Of a stretch of 64,000 nt of DNA, positions 45,000-55,620 are shown piece after piece (positions within the stretch are counted from its first letter, which is position 1; each line of letters begins with the position of its first letter). A program made the translations under genes and the position numbers. The stretch lies in the NCBI GenBank assembly GCA_033032865.1, contig JAWHQI010000520.1, positions 62,001 to 126,000 of the forward strand, written 5' to 3'. The DNA is from Dactylorhiza incarnata (taxonomy: Eukaryota > Streptophyta > Magnoliopsida > Asparagales > Orchidaceae). The notes under the pieces are model-generated. The model saw nothing but the letters and a program-made list of their open reading frames with translations. It did not search any database and was not told where the DNA came from.

Positions 45000-45420
45000 T
45001 AACGCCCCGCGTTAGTTGTTAACGCCCTGCGTTAACTTCCATTGAGAAGAAAACCGCTAAGAAGGAAAGCCGTCGAGAACAAAGCCGTCGAGCTGCGGTC
45101 GACGAAAGAGAGCTAACGCTCGCGGTAATTGTTAACGCCCCGCGTTAACAAGAGGAGGAATGCCGTCGAGTTGAGGTCGACGAATCTGCGTTCGACGAAC
45201 GAGGAGCTGCGTTCGACGAAAATTCCTGCGCTCGACGAATTTGTACTTGACAAGCTGCGTTCGACGAACGAGAATCTCCATTCGACGAACTGAGTCTGCG
45301 TTCGACGAATTTGAAGCTCCGTTCGACGAAAGTATTTCCGTTCGACGAAGGGTGCGTTCGACGAAGGCGAGTTCGACGAAATCAGTTCCGTTCGACAAAA
45401 TTGGTTCTATCACGCTCCCG
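45000..45420 (+). promoter_or_regulatory. SIRE-B 5' LTR palindrome array
   Basis: About ten TTCGACGAA words (often GCGTTCGACGAA) plus TTAACGCC-N-GCGTTAA words at 45001-45037 and 45114-45150. Confidence 0.88.
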
Positions 45421-45833
45421 ACTATATGCACGATGTCAGCAACTGCCGTACAAGATTTTCCTTGGGCTAACATGAAGATCTAAAGAAGATTTTGAAGGAG
45501 AAGGTCTACACCGCATATTCCATACGAAGGACGATCGTTTCAAGAACGCCAACATCTACATCGACTTCGTCTTCACCTTCAGAATTTCTTGGGAAGTTTC
45601 TCTTTACTTATCTTGTAATCTTTTATTTTTCCTTTTGTAATTTGTGTGGAGAAATCGTTCGGTGAGAACGTCGGATTCCAGGAAGGATTCCGTGGGTAAA
45701 TTCGCCTTGTGTTGGCGACTAGGTCCTTGTGAGGCTTAGGGGGTAATTCGCCGCATTGTGCGTGGCGACTAGGTCGAGGGTAGATCTAGGGGGTGGCTAG
45801 AGGCCTTATCTGGGGATAGATAGGCTATAGCCA

Positions 45834-45858
45834 ACCGGTCCTTGGGAGAAGGACCGGT
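45834..45858 (+). repeat. SIRE-B U5 hairpin, 10-bp perfect stem
   Basis: ACCGGTCCTT-GGGAG-AAGGACCGGT; also at 53349-53373. Nearby paired TTCGCC...GGCGA words (45710-45765) repeat the CGACTAGGTC phrase twice. Confidence 0.88.
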
Positions 45859-46420
45859 GAAACAACAAAAAGAGTTTTTACATATTTTCGCCTTGATTTC
45901 TAGCGTTATAGAAATTAAACATTTGTGTATTCAATTTATTATGAAATAAAATCATGTCTCTTAAATGTTCTATTCAATTGATTTTATTTCCTCTTTGAGA
46001 ATGTTTTAATTTCTATTTCCATCAAAATATTAAATTTAACATTTGTATAATTATCTTTGAAATACAATAATAATTTTCATTATCTCTGATGTTCTGGAAT
46101 TGTATTTCATTTAAGATTTCATAAGTAAAATCACTGTGGCAATCTTTTTGTTCTGAAGAATATTCTCTGGAGAACTAACGCCCAACGTTAAGACTTAACG
46201 CCAGGCGTTAGCAACAGTAAACAAAAAGTTTCTTTCAATTATTTAAAAAAGAATCTTTAATTAATCTTATCTGGAATATTTAAATATATTTTCTTATAAA
46301 ATATTCTGAAACTTCAGTTGCAAACTCTAATATTTAATTAAGATTTAAATTCCATTAAACCCTTATTCACCCCCCCCCCCCCCCCCCCCCCCCTCTAAGG
46401 GCACCGTAAGATCCAACACG

Positions 46421-46431
46421 TGGTATCAGAG
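46421..46431 (+). other. SIRE-B primer binding site
   Basis: TGGTATCAGAG two bases after the LTR; initiator Met tRNA type. Confidence 0.93.
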
Positions 46432-46468
46432 GGTAGGTTATTCCAATACGGCTTCACAACCGGGAATA

Positions 46469-48000
46469 ATGGCGCTTCATGATCTCGCATCTTCTAGAGG
46501 TGATAATTTTGATGAAAATGAAAAATCATTATGTCCACCATTATTTATGGGTGAAAATTATAATGGGTGGAGAATTCTTATGGAAAAATTTCTTAAATCC
46601 TTGGACATTGAAGTTTGAAATATTACAATTAAAATGCCCCCAAGTATTTTAAATAAAAATGAAATGTTTTTAAATGCCAAATTTATGAATAGTCTATATT
46701 GTGCTCTAGATCAAAATATTTTCAAACTTATTTATACGCTTCCTACTGCTTTTGAAGTTTGGAAATATCTTGAGAATACTTACGGTCTTCCTTCCACAGA
46801 TGATGAACAAGAGGAATTCCTTATGGATCTAAGAGAAGAAATCGACGAGGACTCATTCTTGGAGGAAGATCAATCTAAGAGAGAAACAATATTGAACTCA
46901 ATTGATGGCAAAACTTCTAGCAAAAGAGAAGACGGAAACTATAGCAAGGCAAGAAAATCTAAATCTTCCTTTTTAGTAACTAATTCTATTTCTACATTTC
47001 GCGTGCTTACATTTGCTAAACGTAAAATTTCAAAGTTGAAACATGCTAATTCCAAATTACGTTTAGAAAATAAAACTTTAAAAGCAAACGCTAAAGTAGA
47101 ATCTTATATTGATGTTTCAAATTCTCTCTCATGCTCTTTTATTAAAATTCCTACTCTTTGTTTAGATTGCAATCTTATAAAAGAAAAATTCAAGGATATT
47201 GAAAAGGGGCTTTTAGTTTCTAAAAAGCATAATGGAAATTTGATAATTGAAAATGATGCTTTAACTTGTAAGTTAAGACAATTAAAATCTTTTGTTGAAA
47301 AGTTCTAATTTCTAGTAATGACTTTCATCATAAGATTTTGAATAACAAAGATAAATTAACTTACAAAATTATTTCTAAAAAAGATCATTTTCATACATCA
47401 ACTCAAAAGGAGTTTAGTTTCAAAAAGAATTTTGACCCTCACAAAATTCTTAAGAGTCACTATTATAAGTCTCAATATATTTCCAATCTTGACTCAAATT
47501 TAAAAACTCCTTTTCGTGAAAATCAAACTTCAAAGTGTTATCCTTCATATTATAAGAGTATGTCTATAAGAAAGAGTGGAAATGAAAATCATCAAAATAA
47601 GAATCAATCTTTTAAAACATAGTGTAACCCACTCTTTCAACATTCAATTCTTAAGAAATGCCATCACTCTTATAAACTCTCAAAGAATCCATATAATGAA
47701 ATTCATTATGATTATCAACATCAATGTCTTTTGAAAAATAATTTGAATAAACATAAATCCCAAATGAATTATTTTTCAAACAACTATCATTCCAAAAAGA
47801 TGTCAAATAATCATAATATGAATTTAAACGATAAACAACCAAAGTATGAATGGAGGCCCAAAATTAAAAATGAAACACTAACTCCACTTATAAAGGCCCA
47901 TTCATCACTATCTCTCCAAAAGCCTACACGATGTATTTGGGTACCCAAGGGAACCATCACACATGGTCCCCTTTGGATACCTAAATCTCTCATTCACTAG
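46469..48000 (+). pseudogene. SIRE-B Gag, broken
   Basis: Starts MALHDLASSRGDNFDE at 46469 with the copia Gag phrase PPLFMGENYNGWRILMEKFL. A TGA at 46616-46618 replaces the conserved Trp (DIEV-W-NIT); the frame continues to 47308 with TAFEVWKYLENTYG and Lys-rich coiled-coil sequence. It then shifts and continues from 47338 through one TAG (47620) to 48000, ending CIWVPKGTITHGPLWIPKSL, the WVPK motif that precedes protease in Sirevirus polyproteins. The zinc knuckle and middle Gag are missing. Confidence 0.82.
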
Positions 48001-51000
48001 GAATCATTGTATTGCATGAAGTAGAAATAAATTAAAAATGAAATATCATTACTCTACTTCATGATATGCTTAATTGCCTTTTCTTTTGTTTATTTTTTTA
48101 TTTTTTGAGCCAACACACTATGATCACTTTATATATCATAAGATATGACTTTCATTTTAAGCCTAATATTTAACAAATCAAATTAAATTAAATTGAATAT
48201 AAAGTCATAATTTTTAAGTGATTTATCTTTCCTTTTTATATATTTTATCCTTTTTAAATCCATTGCCTATAAATGTCTTATATTATCATTATAAATTGAA
48301 TGCTAAATTTCCTAAATGATATTATCAAGACTAATGAAATTACTTTCAAAATTGGATTTAAATGGATTTTTAGGGGTCCTAAGCTAAAATATTAAATGCG
48401 CAACTAATTGCATATTTGTTTATTTTTCGTTGCTGCATATAATAGCCCCTATATTGAGAATCATAATCGAGAAAAATCAGAATCAAATAATATAAAAAAC
48501 AATATGTTTTAAATCAAATATAGTAACTCTGTTGCTTATGCCAGGCGTTATCACTAACGCTGTCGGTAGCATATTTTCCTAAAAATTCTGATTTCTCTAT
48601 TTATTATTTTCTGAAAAATTATTTTAATGTGTTAAGTATCATTGTCTTCTACTTTCTGATAACCAAAATAATTTTGTTTGTCTCTTTAAAAGGATGAATA
48701 TGAATTATACACACACCACTGTGACCTATTAATATCCTATGCTAAAATTCACTATTATCATATATCATAATTCATGATCTATCAAGAATTATCATAAATC
48801 AACCTTAGGAATTATGAAATATATGATGACTATTGGTATTATAGTCTCATATCTTATTTTCTGTGTGTAATTTGTATCTATATTGTTTGCATGTATTGCA
48901 TTATCTTTAGACCTAAGAATTAACTTGATATCAACAAGATGAAATCAAATAGAATTGTCACTTATTTCTAGGTCTATGAAAATTCAAAACTCTATGTATG
49001 AATACATGCAATTCAATTATATATTTGTCCAATTTTACTTAGCTTTGCATCATGTTGTCCTAACTCATCACACTAGCATTATCACTTACCATAGGAAGAA
49101 ATCAATATACATGCTAGTTATATCTTGCAATGCTAAAGTAAATTATATCATTAAAATCTGAAAATCATATTTTCTTTTGTAGTTATTTGCATGAATAAAA
49201 CTTTTTTAAATGGATTTAAAATCAACAATCTTCGATAAAATTGTAAATCCAAAACTAATCATGCAATTATAACACAGTTAATATATTTAAGGCTTACACG
49301 CTTAGTATGTCCATAATCAATAAACCTATGACATGTGTCTCACAATAGCGAGGGCGTAGGATTGTGTGCATTAGAGACCTAACCTCTAAGTCATGTCTTG
49401 TCCTTAACCGGGGAGGGTTCCAGTGGGGCCTTAGAGGCACTGGGGGGAAAGAGTGCTAGGTTGAGCGTCGTCTTTTGTATGCATATGGGATTAACACCCC
49501 AACCTACGGCATGCGTGCAGCTCCTCATGCCCATCCGTCACTTTGTACGGGGCTAGAGTGTAGTCATATTGTTAAGGTATCTTGATATTAGATATACATA
49601 TATTCATTGCATGAACATTATCTCACTCTTTATACATAAATCATGCATATTTGTTTTTGTTCTAACATTGCATCTTGTGTTTGCATATTTTATTACTTTG
49701 AGCTTTAATGATTTTACAAAACACAAGTATTTGAAAAATCACCAAATACATGCTAAAACAGCCTTCAAATCTAATCAATATACTCTGAAATTTCAACTGA
49801 AGGAATGTCTCTTTATAATACAAATGAATTGAGAAAATTATTTTTCAAAACATCAAGAAATGCAGTTCTGTTTTGGCGTTAAGAAGTTAACGCCTGGCTT
49901 TAGCTCCTTTGCTCCAAAATAATTTTTTTGTTTTGAATTATTTCTGGAATTGTTTTAATATTTTGTGTGTGTTTTATTTCTCTGTTTGTAAAAAGTTTTC
50001 TATCTTTTTATTCCCTTTAAAACAAAATTTTATTTCTTTAAAAAAAATATATATGTGTATTTTCTCATACATTATTTTTGTTTATTTCTCTGACATAGAA
50101 TATCATTTATTGAAAGGGCTATTAAAGACTTCTATGATTTCCAGAAAAAAAATATATATATATATATAAAACAAATACAAAATTACAAAACAATTTTAAA
50201 GAACAAAAATATGTTTTTTCTGTATGTGTGTTTATTGTTTTGTGCATATATAAAAAATTCAAAAATTTATAAAAACTAATTGTTATTCATTGTCGTTGTC
50301 AAGGATGATTAATTATATCAATTAAATATTAAATACAATGTTTAATTTAACTTTCAAGTTTCTTAAAAGACATTGTTTTGTATTTATCATGCCTTGAATA
50401 TTATCTTGTTATGTGCAATGAAATTGATTGTAGATAAACATGTGTAGAAACGCTTAGCATGCCTCTAAGTATGAGTAATGTATTATGTTTTGATAATGAT
50501 TCATTCACTCACTTATTTTTGATAACCTACATGTGATTACAATCTCATTCTTACATGATTATGTAGTGTAATAACATAAATGATTAAAATGCATAAATAG
50601 ATTACCTACACAACATTGAATTGGTTATTACAATTCTTTGTCTTTCATGCACTTATTCTTTAGAGAAATGTGGTTTAAAAAAAATGCTATGTTTGCAAAA
50701 CAAGTGAATTCGGAGTCCTTAGTCACTAAACTAAAATGCAAATAATCAATGACAAGGAAAACTCCACCAAGCTCTACTCACCCCCCTGATAAGTCTTAAT
50801 GAGCATTGTGAGCTTGAGCACCTTGGCTAAGAATTATAAAGTATCTTGTAGCAAACAATTTATACACCACTTCTCTTAGTACACCGGATCATAAAAATTT
50901 GAAAATAAAGCTAAAAAGTATAAAAGTGATCCCCCAAGCACTACTTTGCACCCTGATAAGTCTTAATAAGCATTGTGTGTGCAGAGCACCTTGGTAGTTG

Positions 51001-51717
51001 TACTATTTATTCATGTGCATTGAAATAGTGTGGCAGTAATATTATTTGTGTATTTTAATGTTGTGTTATTTCATTATATATGTCATGTGTTTTTGATTGA
51101 TTCACTTGTATACTTTATCAAAACACTACTTTGTACACATCATTATCTTTCATAAAACTTCTACTCATGAGAATTGGATCCTAATGCTCATCTACTCAAA
51201 TCTCTATAAACTTAAGTAAATGCACTAGATAACAAAGCATGGTCGCTACAATGTTTATGTTTACTTGAAATGCAAATTTTATTACATTGTAGTTTGTGTA
51301 TCTTTTCTTGATATTATGAAATCATGTTTGCAATATTATCTTAATGGAATAGCATCTCTTCAATCTTTAACTCAAACATCAAATTTTCAAATTTAAAACT
51401 CATTATCCTTTGTATGATTTTATCTTCTAAAAATGATGTTTATGTTTAAGAGTGCTTATTCTTCTGCTAAGATTACCACTTATGCTCATTCATGTCTATT
51501 ATTTTTAACACCTTGGTTTCAACAAGTGGTATCTTAAAATATGAATGCTTACTTTATCATTTCTGTTATGTTGTTTACTACTTTATGTTACATCATGCTT
51601 ATTTTTTTAACAAGTAGTATTTAACAAATTTTTGATTGCATCTTATTTTTTCTTCTCGACTTAAAATATATTACTCCTTATTATACATACTCACTCCTAA
51701 ACCCTCTTTTGATTCTA
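48001..51717 (+). other. SIRE-B AT-rich non-coding interior
   Basis: No frame of note. It includes a GC-rich island at 49290-49560, palindromic-word remnants (CCAGGCGTTA near 48541; GGCGTTAAGAAGTTAACGCC near 49876), and a duplicated motif CCTGATAAGTCTTAATRAGC at about 50786 and 50951 ending in AGCACCTTGG. Confidence 0.7.
49290..49560 (+). other. GC-rich structured island in SIRE-B
   Basis: The island has CCGGGGAGGGTTCC, GGGGCCTTAGAGGCACTGGGG and AACCTACGGCATGCGTGC in otherwise about 75% AT sequence. It is not coding; possibly a conserved RNA element. Confidence 0.5.
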
Positions 51718-52179
51718 CCAAAAGGGGAGATTATATTGCATAAATCTAATATTTAGGGGGAGTGCATTATAATAATATTAAACAAAAAAAGGGGTATATT
51801 TGTAGGGGGGTAATCATATAGGAGGTGCATACACTATCATATGCTCGATCATGAAAATCCTTCAATAAGTGGTTCCTTTTCTATCTTAAAAGATATACAC
51901 TCATCCCTACCCACTTTTGTTAATAACAAAGGGGGAGAAGAAATTGAGAAATCTAGTAAAATAGATATTTAGGGGGAGTAAATTATAAGAGAACACTTAT
52001 GTAGGGGGAGGACTTCATATAGAATGATTATGCAATATTTAGGGGGAGGACTTCAAATCTATCATGCTTTTAACCTGTTATTCATGCATATCTTATTACC
52101 GCGCTTATCTATAAACACAAATGGTTTTAAGTTCACTAATTTCTCATACAGGTATTTGTTATTATCAAAATGGGGAGAT
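51718..52179 (+). other. Cluster of polypurine-tract-like motifs before the SIRE-B 3' LTR
   Basis: About eight copies: AAAGGGGAGATT (51721), TTAGGGGGAGTG (51753), GTAGGGGGGTAA (51802), AAAGGGGGAGAA (51928), TTAGGGGGAGTA (51969), GTAGGGGGAGGA (52001), TTAGGGGGAGGA (52039) and the true PPT AATGGGGAGAT (52169-52179). Multiple PPTs here are a described Sirevirus hallmark. Confidence 0.85.
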
Positions 52180-53924
52180 TGTTGGAGCCTATGTTCCGCA
52201 TCTCTTGGTTTGAGAATAACAAATACCGTGTTGTATTTGCTCTAGTATTTTGTGTGTTTATAGTATGCAGGTTGTACAGGAACTATAACTACACATCCCT
52301 ATGAATAGTTTGCTGATTGGAGATGACTCTCTAGAAATATAGCTAACGCTTTGTTAACGCCCTGCGTTAACTTCCATTGAGAAGAAAACCGCTGAGAAGG
52401 AAAGCCGTCGAGAACAAAGCCGTCGAGCTGCGGTCGACGAAAGAGAGCTAACGCTCGCGGTAATTGTTAACGCCCCGCGTTAACAAGAGGAGGAATGTCG
52501 TCGAGTTGAGGTCGACGAATCTGCGTTCGACGAACGAGGAGCTGCGTTCGACGAAAATTCCTGCGCTCGACGAATTTGTACTTGACAAGCTGCGTTCGAC
52601 GAACGAGAATCTCCATTCGACGAACTGAGTCTGCGTTCGACGAATTTGAAGCTCCATTCGACGAAAGTATTTCCGTTCGATGAAATTGTTCCGTTCGACG
52701 AAAGTTTGTTCTGCCACATTCCTGGCGGTTTGCACGATCCTGATGGTGGCGGTTTGTTCCGTTCGACGAAATTGGTTCTGTCACGCTCCTGACTTTATGC
52801 ACGATGTCAGCAACTGCCGTACACGATTCACTAACGCCGGGCGTTAGCCTTAATGCACGCGTTAGCTTCCGAGGCTATTTAAAGTATTGCCCCTCTCATT
52901 CCAAATTGAACATAGATGATTCCAGAATTCTGATACTTTGGAGAGAGGTTCGTGTACAGCAAATTAAGAGATCTCCCTTGGGCTAACATGAAGATCTAAA
53001 GAAGATTTTGAAGGAGAAGGTCTACAACGCATATTCCATACGAAGGACGATCATTTCAAGAACGCCAACATCTACATCGACTTCGTCTTCACCTTCAGAA
53101 TTTCTTGGAGAGTTTCTCTTTACTTATCTTGTAATCTTTTATTTTTCCTTTTGTAATTTGTGTGGAGAAATCGTTCGGTGAGAACGTCGGATTCCGGGAA
53201 GGATTCCGTGGGTAAATTCGCCTTGTGTTGGCGACTAGGTCCTTGTGAGGCTTAGGGGGTAATTCGCCGCCTTATGCGTGGCGACTAGGTCGAGGGTAGA
53301 TCTAGGGGGTGGCTAGAGGCCTTATCTGGGGATAGATATGCTATAGCCAACCGGTCCTTGGGAGAAGGACCGGTGAAACAAAAAAAAGAGTTTTTACATA
53401 TTTTCGCCTTGATTTCTAGCATTATAGAAATTAAACATTTGTGTATTCAATTTATTATGAAATAAAATCATGTCTCTTAAATGTTCTATTCAATTGATTT
53501 TATTTCCTCTTTGAGAATGTTTTAATTTCTATTTCCATCAAAGTATTAAATTTAACATTTGTATAATTATCTTTGAAATACAATAATAATTTTCATTATC
53601 TCCGATGTTCTGGAATTGCATTTCATTTAAGATTTCATAAGTAAAATCACTGTGGCAATCTTTTTGTTCTGAAGAATATTCTCTGGAGAGCTAACACCCA
53701 GCGTTAAGACTTAACGCCAGGCGTTAGCAACAGTAAACAAAAAGTTTGTTTCAATTATTTAAAAAGGAATCTTTAATATAATCTTATCTGGAATATTTAA
53801 ATATATTTTCTTATAAAATATTCTGAAACTTCAGTTGCAAACTCTAATATTTAATTAAGATTTAAATTCTATAAAACCCTTATTCACCCCCCCCCCCCCT
53901 TTAAGGGCGCCGTAAGATCCAACA
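52180..53924 (+). repeat. SIRE-B 3' LTR (1745 bp), complete
   Basis: Holds the TTCGACGAA array (52430-52770), TTAACGCC/GGCGTTA words (52345-52375, 52450-52483, 52832-52866), TATA-like CTATTTAAAG at 52875-52884 and a C13 run at 53887-53899. TSD CCACC follows. Confidence 0.94.
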
Positions 53925-55120
53925 CCACCTTCTTCTCCATAGAGAGAGCAATGCTCCCCCTCACTTAGGGCATCCATATGTGGAGAAATCTGTCTAGGAG
54001 AACCTGAAAAGAAAGTGATGAGTTAGTTAGACACCTAGTCTATAGTTTGAGGGGTTTTGACTAACTGTGATCCTAGTTTACCATGGAGAGGTGAATTCAT
54101 TATTTCATCTTCAGCTTGAGGAACAACTGGATCAGTATTAATCTGATTTGGCTCAGAAGAAGATTCTACCCTTCCTTGGTGTTCATCATCCACACATGTC
54201 CTGGAGACATCTTCACCTTCCATGTGAACATGTGGTTCATCATCCTTTCTGGAGGTCTCAGCACCTTCTTCTTCACACTTCTTTGCTTTTTTCTTCTCCT
54301 TCATCTCAGCCACCATAGAGGGTTGGCTCATGGTGAGGACTCTTGTTGACCTGTCTAATGTCTTGATATCCAATCTCTTTATGTAGTGGATATTGACACC
54401 TTTGATGGAGGAGAAATGGCTAGGATATGCCTTCAGTAGGTAAAGTGATAGGATTCTTCCTAGGTTAGGGGCCTGCAGGCATTGCTTTATTCTTTGGTAA
54501 AGAACATTTCCCCAGCATGTTCTTTTCTTCATGATGATTCTTATAACCAGCTCAAACACAGGTTGTGAAATTGTATCATGAGAGCCTGGCTTGCACAAAA
54601 AAGCTTTTCCTACAATATCACATAACAACTTCCCCTTTTGGTTGAAGAAGTTCCTTTTCAGAGATGAGGTCTGGGAATCACTGTATTCACACCATCTCAG
54701 GGCTTGCTCCTTGTCAGTGTCTGATATCTCCTCTTCTGCCACTCCAGGTAAGTGCAGTACATTTTCTAGTCTCTTAGGGGACAACTTCACCCTTATCTCT
54801 CCAATTTTAGATTATATACCATTCTTAGAAGACGACTGCTTGGCATTCGCATAAAACCCTAGCACTTCATGCTTGAATATCTGAGAGGGTTCAGATAGCA
54901 AGAACTCTAGACCAGCTTCAGTGATGAGAGAGATGACACTTAGAATCTCTGGTGAGGCATGGAGAAAGCCATCCCTCACCAACTCACATCCCTCAAGCAA
55001 CTCCTTCACGATCTTGGGCGCCATTTGTCGAAGAGAAGAGCGCTGGGACGAAGTGTGTGTGAAGCCGACTCGTCGGTTGTGGTGGTGCAGGTGAATGTGA
55101 AGAGTCTTTTAACACGGTCG

Positions 55121-55331
55121 GCTATTTATATAGTAGGTCTGAGTGTTAACCTAGTCGACTCAGCGGATCAGCTGAGAAGGTTCATCTAAAATTTCAACCT
55201 AGGGCTGAGTTCGCCGAACACTACTAAGTTTATCTAAAACTTCAACATAAGACTGAGTTCGTCGAACTCAAACTCGACATTCGTCGAACCTAGGAAAGAG
55301 TTCGTCGAACCCAGGAAAGAGTTCGTCGAAC
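55121..55331 (-). promoter_or_regulatory. Internal U3-like promoter of ORF2 in SIRE-A
   Basis: On the sense strand five GTTCGNCGAAC words (55321-55331, 55300-55310, 55279-55289, 55257-55267, 55209-55219) are followed by CTCAGCTGATCCGCTGAG (55159-55176) and a TATA box TATATAAATA (55123-55132), about 100 bases before the ORF2 ATG with context ACAAATGGCG. It is the same word set and order relative to TATA as in the SIRE-A LTR. Promoter function is inferred. Confidence 0.72.
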
Positions 55332-55620
55332 CCAGACTTTTCCCAGCTATTTAAGCACAATTTGAAGCTCAGGTTAAGCAGATTGTTCTGGTTAAGCTGA
55401 TCATTCTACTTTAAAATTAATAGAGATAGCATTGGATGTTGAATTCACAATGATTATTTCTACTTTCAAATCAATAATGAGGATAGTTACTTACCTTGAG
55501 GTTGTAATCCTCTAATCGATGTTGATTTCACAATGGATGTGCACAACAGCTTCTTGTAGCAATGTATTCAGACCCATCAGAGGATATGGTCACACTGGTC
55601 TGTTTATTGCTGCACTATGA
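55332..55620 (-). other. Remnant between protease and ORF2 promoter
   Basis: No pol motif. ORF2-side TTAAATAGC near 55352-55360 is a second TATA-like word. Confidence 0.45.

Larger units (their letters stand above)
44836..46418 (+). repeat. SIRE-B 5' LTR (1583 bp), lacking its TATA segment
   Basis: TGTTGGAGCCTATG to GATCCAACA. Compared with the 3' LTR it lacks a block between GCCGTACA (45443-45450) and CCTTGGGCTAACATG, which in the 3' LTR contains CTATTTAAAG; it also lacks about 60 bases within the TTCGACGAA array. Palindromic words occupy 45000-45420; a C24 run is at 46370-46393. Confidence 0.93.
44836..53924 (+). mobile_element. SIRE-B: gag-only Sirevirus-like copia (TSD CCACC)
   Basis: LTRs 44836-46418 and 52180-53924, TSD CCACC at 44831-44835 and 53925-53929, PBS TGGTATCAGAG at 46421, PPT AAAATGGGGAGAT before the 3' LTR. 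The interior has a broken gag (46469-48000) and about 3.7 kb of AT-rich non-coding DNA; protease, integrase, RT and RNase H are absent. Its LTRs are close in sequence apart from deletions in the 5' copy, so it is younger than SIRE-A, which it interrupts. Confidence 0.95.
43471..55024 (-). pseudogene. SIRE-A ORF2, about 800 codons, not pol; split by SIRE-B
   Basis: After removing 44836-53929, one frame runs from ATG 55024 (MAPKIVKELLEG) to the stop at 43471, with nonsense codons at about 54814 (TAA), 44775 (TAA) and 44227 (TGA, NENV-EKAVAR). TAG and TAA near 54035 fall in a candidate 78-nt intron. Residues 1-250 form a globular part (ILSVISLITEAGLEFLL, LSPKRLENVLHLPG, LCDIVGKAFLCKPGSHDTIS) resembling the plant transposon-associated domain of retroelement second ORFs. 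An acidic stretch follows, then about 330 residues of coiled coil (EGQILSMKEHVAEKVQGATA, TRAALTQELQASEQRMESRV) and a basic KRRRREG segment. No transmembrane helix or signal peptide is obvious. It occupies the place of the envelope-like ORF of some Sireviruses; function unknown. Confidence 0.8.

Noticed and set aside
46421..46431. tRNA gene fragments at TGGTATCAGAG sites
   Set aside because: Only the primer-binding complement is present, next to an LTR; no cloverleaf.
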